DNA of 64,000 nucleotides from Atherinomorus stipes (Eukaryota > Chordata > Actinopteri > Atheriniformes > Atherinidae), in contig JALJCO010007870.1 of the NCBI GenBank assembly GCA_023101725.1, positions 62,001 to 126,000 on the forward strand, written 5' to 3'. Below, one piece after another: positions 37,734 through 46,658 of the stretch. The position numbers were made by a program, and so were the translations under genes. The first letter of the stretch is position 1, and each line of letters opens with the position of its first letter. The notes under the pieces were generated by a model. It ran no database searches. It was not told the DNA's origin and saw nothing but the letters and a program-made list of their open reading frames with translations.

Positions 37734-38315
37734 GGCTGCTATGTACTTCTCCGACTACGTAATGCGTTATCCAGCTGCGTAACAACGCAGACCCCTCTAG
37801 CCTTCATGGTTCTCCGTCATGGTGCCTGATCTGCAGTGCAATTTCCCACCCGATCAGTCGGGGGTCGCTTTGCAAGACTGGCCTACTCATATGATGCCGA
37901 TGGTCGGTAACCTCAGTGGTTATTTTGCTTCCGGTTACAGTGAACAATGGTGTCCGAGAGAGAAAGACTGTTGTTGATGCAGCTGAATAACATTGAAACA
38001 GACATACTTTTGATGCAAAAGTAAAGACGATGGGGAGGTTTTGGTATTTCCTCACTTCTTCAGCCAGACATTCTTCAATTGGAGTCATCTCTACATCTTC
38101 GTAGGCTAGCTGGTTTAAAAATGGTGCTGCTAGTGTTTACGTTGTGAGATAGTCCAATCACAGCATTTGCTCTGTCGTTCCTTGACGGAGTGACGTACAC
38201 TTAAAGAATATTTTGTGCAGCTGGAGACAACGTAGAGGCTCTCAGACAGGCTCTTTGTTAACGTAGAGGGCTCTCCGTAACATAGAGCACTTTACGGGCG
38301 ACTATAAATTAGGCT
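37734..38315 (-). mobile_element. Harbinger-like relic with MADF-type gene start
   Basis: The left end begins TTAAGGCTGCTATGTACTTC. The right end, on the minus strand, begins AAAGCCTAATTTATAG. Both are diverged versions of an inverted terminal sequence (AAGGCTGATTTATACTTC) that I recall from Harbinger MITEs in fish. The minus strand encodes the start of a MADF-like protein. About 580 bp remains, so most of any autonomous element is missing. Edges are good to a few bases. Confidence 0.6.
37804..38088 (-). pseudogene. N-terminus of MADF-like protein, decayed
   Basis: The 94-residue minus frame begins MTPIEECLAEEVRKYQNLP. This matches the opening helix of MADF (Myb-related) domains, usually of the form EE.L...V..YP.LY. 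Such proteins are the DNA-binding partners encoded by some Harbinger transposons. Only this first part is domain-like; the following residues do not continue the MADF pattern and may be intronic or rearranged. A live host gene is unlikely because the frame sits inside a short inverted-repeat element. Confidence 0.5.
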
Positions 38316-38332
38316 TTACGTAAGTATGTAAG

Positions 38333-38790
38333 TGAGCAAAATTTATTTATAAAGCACTTTTACAGATAAAAATCATAAAGTGCATTAGAAAAAAAATAGG
38401 TGTGTTGAAGAATATAAAATAAATGACACTAGTTAAAACCAATCAGCCAAAATTTTCCTCAGTAAAAGTGTCTTCTGCTGCTTTTTAAGTCCACAGAGTC
38501 AAGTACACGGAAGGACAGAGGCAGATGCTTCCACAGTTTGGGGGCCACTGCCTGAAAGGTCAGGTCTTCCCATGTTTTAAAGCAAGTTTCCTGGACCTTC
38601 AGAAAACCCTGAAGATCAGAGGGTGCGTCCTGAGGAGAGGGGGCACAACAAGACAACGATATATTGAGGGGTCTGACAATGCAACACCCAGAACATTGCC
38701 ACTAAAACATTAAGATCAATCTGAAATTTGACTGGAAGCCAAAGCAGACTTGGTTAAATGAGGGTGATGTGCTCCACTACTGAACTTGGG
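38333..38790 (-). mobile_element. LINE-type 3' end (L2/CR1-like), antisense
   Basis: Read on the minus strand, the sequence ends in AAAGTGCTTTATAAATAAATTTTG, the usual style of an L2/CR1-like 3' terminus. Just upstream is a frame with FQAVAPKLWKHLPLSFR, the C-terminal signature of such ORF2 proteins (PKLWN.LP...R...FKS.LK..). The plus-strand wording also matches a very common fish repeat (CACAGTTTGGGGGCCACTGC and GGAAGCCAAAGC). The reverse-transcriptase domain is absent. The upstream edge is approximate. Confidence 0.65.
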
Positions 38791-38950
38791 CAGGTTTTCG
38801 TACTTTGGCCCTAACTAGCAAAGGCTTATTCAACATCTGTCTTGCATCCTGTCTCTTCTCTAAGCTTTCTCCAGCTTGGAAAAGTCAGCCTGATGTTGAC
38901 TCATGTCTCATCCCTTTCTTTGTCATTTTCTCTCTTTCTTTTCCTTATTT

Positions 38951-38978
38951 TTTCCTCTTGTGTTTTCACAAGAGGAAA
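38951..38978. repeat. Perfect 12 bp stem-loop
   Basis: TTTCCTCTTGTG pairs exactly with CACAAGAGGAAA around a TTTT loop. It resembles a compact hairpin but has no promoter or gene context. It could be chance or part of an old repeat. Confidence 0.7.
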
Positions 38979-39989
38979 CACATCCATCGGTACACATCCA
39001 AAATGGCCAGTATGTTGATATCTAGCTGATGCCATCCAGCGGGGTGTTGTAAAGCAAAACACAGCCAAAGCGTGATGCTTTTGGGCTGTAAAAAAGATCT
39101 GAGGTGCAATTTCTCAGTCTCGCAATGTTGCAGGGCAATGATGGCTCCGGGAATGTGCATAACAAACTTCAGTGTGTCATCAAATCTTGTCAGAAACACA
39201 GTTTTAGGTCATTTATGTAGTGTTGCTGTAAGCATCTTGGGGTGCTGCCGTAGGCAAGACTGTTTTGTTAAATAACTCTTGATGTGTTGAAAGTGGTGAT
39301 GACATGATTTTGACATCTTTTTGCCATATTTTATAGACCAAAACCTTCTTCATGATGAATTATGTAACATATACAAGCGTGCCTGCATAAATGAGTTATT
39401 AGGAAACATTGCTGCATTTCAGCAGATCTGACCAGACTGGTGCTGTTCACAGAAACTGGATGTTGCGTTACAATGTGAAGCTCTACACTGTTGTCAATAT
39501 TGATTTTAATGGGTTTATTGCAGTTTTTAAGTTACTTTTCCAGTTTTACAGATGGACAGTAACAGCTCAGGCTTCTGTTTTATTGCCAGTTAATGTTTAA
39601 AAGCTCATAAAGACGGCGTTAGTTTATTTATGTTTCCTCCAGATCTTAAATACATTAGAAGAGGAAAAAATAGGTGGCTCTTTCCGGTTTAGCAGTGGTA
39701 GCCCTCCTGCACATCTCTGGTAAAATTCTCCTGTCTGCAGACACCGTTAACTGGACATGATGAGACTTTTAACACATGGAGCTGCAGTCAGGTGTGCTGG
39801 AATATTCTTCATTCAACACTGTTTGCTGCACAAAACTGTGATGTCCAGCTGTGAACAGAGACAGCTTTTTCTCAGGACTTCTCAGACATCACAAGACTTT
39901 TCTGGCTGCTTCCAAGATGCATCCTTCTCTCCATCCTCATCTTTATAAATGGAAACTATTTAAAACTTGACTGGAACCATGTAAGTTGC
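38979..39989. other. Noncoding stretch, no gene recognised
   Basis: Only short frames (77 residues or fewer) on both strands, with no recognisable domain. The last part (from about 39960) may already belong to the transposon copy that follows; its left edge could not be found. Confidence 0.45.
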
Positions 39990-40489
39990 TATGTTCTCAT
40001 TTTTAGATCGGTCACTGTGCGTGATGACGTATTCACGGGACAACTCGTTCAGCCAGTGGTGCAGCAATAGTGCATTATTACTGCACCACTTCTGGCAGAA
40101 AAAGGCGGAACTTTTTCATGCCCGCATCTGGATAAAGTCTGTTTCTTCGTAGTGCCACTTTTTAGTGGGCTTTCAGTGGATCTGGGTCGTTTGCTGATGG
40201 AAGAAGAATCCGTAACTATCCCTAACAGTGTTTGAATCTACTGTGACCATCTTTTTCCTGTCTCAAAGCTGTCCGGGATGCCTATGCACCATCAATTGAC
40301 ATCACACCCTTAGGACAGCGCGGGAAATTCAGCCACCGAATTGCAACACATGCAGCACACAGTCTGTTCAAGGCAACAGAGATACATGGGTGGACTCGTT
40401 CCTTTTGGTTTTTTAACGCTTCATCACCCAGTAGTATTAAAAACTGGACATGCATGTGTACTCTTTCACAATTCCTGCCCCTAGCTCCT
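39990..40489 (-). mobile_element. Partial second copy of the TTAA-target element at 56 kb
   Basis: The reverse complement of about 40130-40489 aligns with the left part of the element at 56098. Both start with AGG(A/G)(G/A)CTAG(G/A)GGCAGGAATT, both contain GTTGCCTTGAACAG and CAATTCGGTGGCTGAATTTC, and both contain CATCAGCAAACGA. The plus-strand right edge is followed by TTAA (40490-40493). Beyond the shared part the sequence diverges, and no matching far end was located, so this copy is truncated or a different subtype. A GTGGTGCAG/CTGCACCAC stem-loop lies at about 40055-40090. No gene is present. Confidence 0.75.
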
Positions 40490-40493
40490 TTAA

Positions 40494-42394
40494 GGAAGAG
40501 GTGGAGCCGGTGTCATCAGTTCAGGAAAGATTTGTATGGCTTGTAAACTCATAAACAAAATGGTGGTATTTTCAGATTTGCTCATTTTGGGGCTATGTTT
40601 AAAAGAAATCTATGTATGTGGGCTAACAAAACTCTGGTTTCATGAGGGCTAAATGTCTAAATGATTTTTGAAATTTCTTTTCTTTTTTTTTTATCCATTT
40701 ATGTGTTAGAAAGTAAAGACAGAAACTGCTGAACCAAATCCAATTCAATTTAGTTAACAGGCAGCACATGAGTCGAGAAGGACTTGACAAGTTCAAGTTT
40801 TGCTTTTTAATTATTTTAGCTGTGATGTTGATTAATGTCCGGGGACAGGACAATTTTAACTTCAAAAGAGCTTTTACTGGTGCCCAAATAGTTTCCTCAG
40901 AGAGAATAGTGTACCTTTCAACAGTTTTTGTGCAGGGGAAAATCGTGACGCTAATGTTTGCATTCCTCTGCAGCTGCATGTAGACTTCAGAGTGAAGTAT
41001 TCCAACATACACACAGTTCCAGCACGTTTAGACTGCAAATGATTGTGATTGTAAATGACAGCACTGCACACAATGCTTGGCACTCGCATGAAGGCTTCAA
41101 ATAGAACATTCCAGTGAAACACCTCCATGAGCTCTGTTATGTTCCTCCTTAAAACATGTGGTCTTACTTTGCGGCTGATGATAGAGGCTTCCTCAGAGTG
41201 TCAGACGATTAAGTCACACGAGGACACACACAGAGGACGGTACACAGTCTCCATCTTGTTAGGGAAGCTATCTAATGATCTGAGGTGACCACAAAGTTTA
41301 TAAATAGCCTCTGCGATTGCTCACATGAACTTACATTCCCTTAACTGTGTAAAGTAATGCTCTCATGAAAAAGCCAAACAAATAGTCAAGCTTGATGTGA
41401 GGAAGAAAATGAGCAGCTGAGGTCACTATCGGCAGAAAAAAGCAAAGAGAGAAAGTCCCTCTGGTTGATCTGGCAGTGATGGTAGTTATTATGAGGACAG
41501 ATAACATATGGGAGCATGTGGAAAGAATCACAATCACAGAGTCAAACACACGCAAGAACAGGAACACAAACATCCTGCCACAAACACTTGTTCCACACAC
41601 ATGCAAAATGAAATATGACCCTGTAAACACCACCTTTTTACACCAGTATTTTTACATTGAGGCTAACTACATAGCTTGCTTCTTGTATGTGCAAACATTT
41701 GATTCTTCATGTAATTTATTGATAATTACTGTTTGCTCACTTGCACACATCACAAACACACACAGAGAGACATAGGCTACTGAGCAGTATTTCCCTACCG
41801 CACTGGAGCATGGACAGGCCAAAGCTCACTTTTCAAGAGGGGATGCTTTGAGTTCCAGAGGGGTGCACATGAAAGAGCAGCAGAATATAAAGGAGTGCCC
41901 AAGGATACACTGTGGTGCTCAATGTGAGGACAATTTAGCCCTGATGGAAAACCTGGATCAAAGGCCTGGCCTCCATAATTGCACATTCCCCAACAAACAC
42001 TGTGCCATTTGAAGAGTGGGCCAGACCTCCGGACTCCTGAGACCCGCTCCTGTGCACAGACGCAGGCAGCACCATTCCTTTCACCTTGCTATGTTCTCTA
42101 TCTCAATGTCTCGCTAAGAGATTAGAGAAATGCTTTCATTCCAAAAGTGCTCACAATTTCTCTTTGAATGTCAAGATACTGACAGAGGCTGAGACTCAAA
42201 GTCCCCCCACCCCCCCCACCACTCTCTCCCTTTTGTTTAAGGTCATCAAGTCATGGTTATCACCATGACGAGTCACATTGAAAACTATGAGAAGAGTCAA
42301 ACTTATAAACCCACCAGATTTCTTCCTTGACTTAGATTTGTGTTGCAAAAGCTTCACTAAAAAAGAGCATCCTTAGTTTTTTTGTTATAAACTA
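40494..42394. other. Noncoding stretch, no gene recognised
   Basis: The minus frame at 40623-41012 (129 residues) and the plus frame at 41476-41775 (99 residues) overlap opposite-strand frames and show no known domain. A C-rich tract lies near 42202-42221. No element was assigned. Confidence 0.5.
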
Positions 42395-42919
42395 CTTACA
42401 AAAAGTTAGGGATATTCAACTTTTGGGTGCAATTTCATAAAAATGTAAAAATTTCCTAACTCACTCATATTATATCATGAGTGTTGGACTTCTAACTGGA
42501 AGTATGATGTGATAATTCCTCCATCTCAAACAATTTGTTGAAAGAAACTACAACCGTAGATATCCCACAATATAAAAATGGCAATGTCCTAATAACTTCT
42601 CATGTGTTCTGTGTTGTCTTGTCTGATGATGTATAAATGTGAACAGTATGATGAAGAGGACTGTTTAGAAGGTGTAATGGAACCTGAGCATAGGGGTCAA
42701 GTCATGGTTTAGACACTTCTTTTGTATTTTTTGCTGTTAATCATCTGTTCATTTAAAAACTGCATGATGTGCGAAAAATATTTAAACATCGAACAATGTA
42801 CATGTGCATTCAAAAGTTTAGAGAGAGTCTAAGTAAGTTCACCCAAAAAGGCTAGAGTGCATTTTAGGTTCATCATGACATACAAAAGACAAATATCCTT
42901 AACTTTTTATGTGTATAAG
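42395..42919. mobile_element. Tc1/mariner-type MITE
   Basis: The left end reads CTTACAAAAAGTTAGGGATATT. The right end, on the minus strand, reads CTTATACACATAAAAAGTTAAGGATATT. The similarity continues inward (CTTTTGGGTG on the left, CTTTTTGGGTG further inside the right arm). A TA precedes the left end (42393-42394); the right TA is not preserved. The start phrase recalls a Tc1 family that is common in fish. No transposase remains in about 525 bp. Confidence 0.65.
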
Positions 42920-43344
42920 CAGCTCACAAATTAATGACTACAAATTCAGTTCCTTCATTCGTCATTCATTCTAACAATATTAGGGTTTTTTTTTTTCCTT
43001 TTAAATTGAAGGTTTATTATTGTTAGGGGAATCTGTGGTGCAGGGGGCTGTAGCTCTCCATGTCCTTACCTGCAAAAAGATGTTGGAACAGGAAATTGTT
43101 TTAAAACCAAAAGTTTTGCACTCCCTTGAGCCCTGCCTGCAGGTTTCTTCCTGTGCACGCAGGTTGAACTACCAAAATGCAGTTTCAGAGCTTGTAAATC
43201 TTGCTTGAACATCTTCACTCTGCTGCAGGTGGGAGACCTCTGGACATTGTGGAATTCTTGGCTCCTTTGCAAAGGAAGTCACCAGCAAAAAAAACCTGCT
43301 CAAATTTGACATAGTACAGATCATCTTTTTTCTTTTTTCTTTTT
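42920..43344. other. Noncoding stretch between elements
   Basis: Short frames only, including a minus frame running into the left arm of the fold-back. No known motif. Pyrimidine-rich near 43325-43348. Confidence 0.5.
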
Positions 43345-43908
43345 CCAAGAATATATACGTACATTTACTCACCTGTAAAGTTTCTGCATCACTTTGAGTC
43401 CTTCGGAAGGTATTACGCTGAGTCACCATTGGTGTTCCTCCAGTAAAATGGGAGATATGGGGCAGCCACTATATAAGACATCGTCTGCAGCAAAACTCCT
43501 TGATTTTCGCCAATACTTTAAGTAGAATGAACAAACGAACGAGTACTGTTGTCCCGTGAGTTCAGATTTAGCTTTTCGTTAGTTATCAGGGTGTTTTACA
43601 CAAAAATTTCCAGGGCCGCGTGTTCACGATGCGCGCTTCCGTTGTACAGCTGAGAAGAGGAGCTCGCTGCCCAGACAACAACAATAACACAATTTGTGAA
43701 ACTCTGAACTCACAGGACAATAGTATTCATTCGTCCGTTCATTCTACTTAAAGCATTGATGAAATGGAAGAGTTTTGCTGCATATAATGTCTTATTTAGA
43801 GGCTGCACCGTCTCCGCCATGATACTGGACATTTACCGAAATATCTTCCGAAGGACTCAAAGTGATGTAGAAACTTTACCGGTGAGTAAATGCACATATA
43901 TACTCCTA
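43345..43908. mobile_element. Large imperfect fold-back (inverted duplication), about 565 bp
   Basis: The left arm (about 43345-43575) and right arm (about 43695-43908) are inverted copies. Shared phrases include TTTACTCACC(T/G)GTAAAGTTTCT, CACTTTGAGTCCTTCGGAAG, GCAGCAAAACTC and AGTAGAATGAAC, around a 120 bp centre. Both arms translate to FRRTQSD(A/V)ETL.VSKCTYI outward. The right arm carries GTGAGTAAA just after ACTTTACCG, a strong splice-donor look-alike, mirrored in the left arm. It may be a fold-back MITE or an inverted duplication of an exon-containing fragment. No known protein matches. Confidence 0.7.
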
Positions 43909-44001
43909 GAAATAAGGTCCAGGTTGAAAAAAAGAAACTTATCCTTTACATAAAACCCAGGCTGACTTTTAGGTGAAGCCTGTTTCAGTCTTTCTTTGAC
44001 A

Positions 44002-44196
44002 CAGGGGTCTTGAACTCGCTCCAGAGAGGGCCGTGTGGCTGCAACCAAGCAGAAGCATACCAGACTCCACTTATTTCATCAAGTGAGTCCAGTTTTAACC
44101 TGAAGACTTGGTAAGATGAGTGGAGTCTGGTGTGCTACTGCATGGTTGGAATGAAAACCTGCAGCCACATGGCCCTCTCTGGAACAAGTTTGACTT
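44002..44196. mobile_element. Palindromic MITE (hAT-like style)
   Basis: The left half (CAGGGGTCTTGAACTCGCTC, then CAGAGAGGGCC, then CAGACTCCACTTAT) is repeated inverted in the right half (GAGTGGAGTCTGGTGTGC, then GGCCCTCTCTGG, then AAGTTTGACTT). The start resembles the CAGGGGTCTTGAACTC opening of a widespread fish MITE. It is almost a pure hairpin of about 195 bp with a short centre. No duplication flank was firmly identified. Confidence 0.75.
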
Positions 44197-45264
44197 TAAC
44201 ACTTCAACTCAGCTGGGCAGTTAGCTTCTCTAAAGATTTCTGCATTTAAGAGCAGTGGTGTGAAGATGCTTCCATTTTGCTCTGACACCATCCTTAATTA
44301 TGAATGTGCAACATCTTCCCAGCACTGTGATGGAAAACCAGCATGGTTGAACAGACACTGTCAGCTCTGCATGAGAGCCTGTGAGTGCTTACTTCAGGAC
44401 TTCTGATGGTTTTATGTTGCGTCTAGACTTTAATAAGTGGTTGTGTTTTCCTGAGAGCACACCCCAAATCTACCCTGAAAGTCCTATGCAGTAGTAATGA
44501 AATACTATATACGTGTTGCTGGATTGGTCTCAAATAAACATGCTGCTATTAGGCCTGATTGTGGCTACAGAAAATATTTTGTCATCAGAAATATTCCAGT
44601 TTGTGTGTTTTTTCTGTGTTTTGCAATGTCCTTGCACATACTTCAAAGGTTGAGGTTTTCTGTAAAGTAAGCATCACATATGGAAATGTGGATGACATGA
44701 GCACTGTGGTGAGAGTTTTTGTGTTTTAGAGGTAAGGTGGGAGCACTGGGTAGCTAATGCATGTCTGTGTCACGCTCCCTCACTTATGGTAATGTTACAA
44801 AACCTTTGAACAATAACGTGCAATTTCCACTTATGGGTATAGAGGCGACTATCAAGCTTCTTCGCTTTCAAAGTTATTGTTAAACAGAAATCAATACCTC
44901 AGCTGTCAGTCAGAACATATGTCTGACTCAAATCCGGTTATTGATTTATTGGGTTATACATACAGACTGGTGAACTCACTGCTGGATACTGTGTCAGCTC
45001 ACATTTTGTTCCACCAAAGTGTGAAATCATGCAGTGTAACCAAGCCTCACCAGAGAAGGTACAATAATGTTTGATTGTTCATCAGGTTGGACGCAGCTTC
45101 TGCAAATTCATGTAATCGAGCCCAAACTGTTATCTAAGCAATAACTTGAGCTTTCTAAAAAAAACAAAAAACAAACTGCAGCTAAATCAAACTAAAAGGA
45201 AAACAGACGAACATGGGCTTTGATTTATTTACGATCCAGGGGCTCCCTTAAGAAGGGGTCCCAT
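44197..45264. other. Noncoding stretch, no gene recognised
   Basis: Only one short plus frame (65 residues), with no known motif. AT-rich, no repeats identified. Confidence 0.5.
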
Positions 45265-45430
45265 TAAAGCAACACCGCATAAATTTCTAATCTTAAAACT
45301 CTGTGCTTCTGGCTCATTTTGATGGCACACTGAGATTAATTTAGTACATTCCTGGTGTTGTCATTGCTCTGCAGCATCCTGGGGCTGAGAAGCTGCATTT
45401 CACAACTTTTTGGTCCAGCCCGGAGCATCG
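45265..45430 (+). repeat. Dispersed repeat, copy 1 (relative at 55.8 kb)
   Basis: It shares ordered phrases with 55782-55940: TGTG(C/T)TTCTG(G/A)CTC, TTTTGATGG.ACAC, then GTCA(T/C)TGCTC.GCAGCATC, then GCATT.....AACTTTT. The two copies are in the same orientation and clearly diverged. The class is not known. The region just downstream (about 45430-45604, GC-rich near 45545-45595) may be part of the same element. Confidence 0.7.
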
Positions 45431-45604
45431 CGTGAGAGCTCTATAATGATTTACTGCACTGAATCACATGACAGCAACTGGATATTGAAGATATAGTCTG
45501 GAGTGTTCCCCCGTATCTGTTTGTAAACACCATTCAAACTGAGAGCCCCTCCCCTCGGGCTAACGGCCGCTTCGCTCTTCAGCCCCAAGCGTCTCCTAAG
45601 CTAG

Positions 45605-46658
45605 ACAGTGGGTGAAAGCCAGCTTTTATTATCTCTGTCTTTTATCAAAAATTAAATCAATTTTATCTTTTTCTGATTTTGAACACGTTATGCAGGATTT
45701 TGTTTCATCATGTCTGGACTACTGCATTGCCCTTTACTTTGGTTTGAACCAGAACGCCCTCCACCATCTGCAGCTAGTCCAAGAACGCTGCTGCGCGCCT
45801 CCTAACAGGTAGCAAAAAACATGATCATATCTCACCAATCCTTGCATCTTTGCACTGGCTCCCGGTTAGTTTTAGAATTAATTTTAAGATTTTATTGGGG
45901 TTTTTTTAAGTCTTAAACGGACTGGCCCCTCAGTACGCTACGGACCTTCGAATGATATATAGGCCTGCACTAGGGTGAAAGATATATTTATATTATATAT
46001 ATAGAGAGATAGAGATAAAAAAGATAAAAATAACAAAAAAAAAAAAATAAAAAAAAATATATCTCCCGCGCTTCTGAAAAAAAAGCTCGGGAAGTCAAAA
46101 AAAAAACTCCTTCCCACCAAAGTTAGAACCAAGCCGTAGTATAGAAGATATGAAATAGAAGAGAGAAAAGAAATAAAAATCCCACCCGCACTTTGAGGTC
46201 CGAGGGCCAGCTCCAGCTTGTGGTGCCAAAGACGAGGCTTAAAACCAGAGGGGATAGGGCCTTTTCTATGGCTGGCCCTAAGCTGTGGAACGATCTGCCC
46301 CTCCATGTCCGAACAGCCCCCACAGTAGAATGCTTTAAGTCTCATCTTAAGACCCACTTTTATTCTCTGGCTTTTAAATGCGTGAGTTGTGTGGTCCTCT
46401 GTTGTCTTTTATTTAGTGTTTTTTTATTTATCTATTTTAGTCTGTTTACCATTCTTTGATCTGTTTTTATTTTGATCTGTCTTTATTGTTGGTTTGTATT
46501 TTACTTATTTATTCATCTCTTTATTTTGTATTTTCTACATCTGTTGATTAGTCATTTGAATTCATACTGTTCATTTTAGTTTGTGAATATGTGCAGCACT
46601 TTGGAAACACTTTGTTTGTAAAATGTGCTTTATAAATTAAATAGATTGGATTGGATTG
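45605..46658 (+). mobile_element. L2/CR1-like LINE, 3' part, interrupted
   Basis: The frame at 45612 reads KASFYYLCLLSKIKSIL and then FVSSCLDYCIALYFGLNQ and LHHLQLVQERC. This is the C-terminal end of the reverse-transcriptase region in L2/CR1-type LINEs (usual LDYCNALY.GL......LQ.VQNAAAR). Downstream pieces code for LHWLPV-like and YRPA, then after the insertion RTLRSEGQ and AGPKLWNDLPLHVRTAP, the ORF2 C-terminus. The 3' end has GTGCTTTATAAATTAAAT and a GATTG tandem tail (about 46646-46658). It is 5'-truncated with stops. Splitting the reading by an insertion at 45972-46184 is well supported. Confidence 0.85.
45972..46184. mobile_element. 213 bp A-rich insertion inside the LINE
   Basis: LINE coding sequence stops after YRPA and resumes with RTLRSEG. 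The junctions carry CCTGCACT (45964-45971) and CCCGCACT (46185-46192), a near-perfect 8 bp direct duplication of LINE sequence. The insert is A-rich with GATA and GAGA runs and starts AGGGTGAAAG. Eight bases fits a hAT-type insertion, but terminal inverted repeats are at best very short (AGGGTG against GTGGG). The 139-residue minus frame across it is an artefact. Confidence 0.7.

Noticed and set aside
45938..46357. 139-residue minus-strand open frame with long hydrophobic runs.
   Set aside because: The hydrophobic part comes from the A-rich insertion read on the opposite strand of a LINE.
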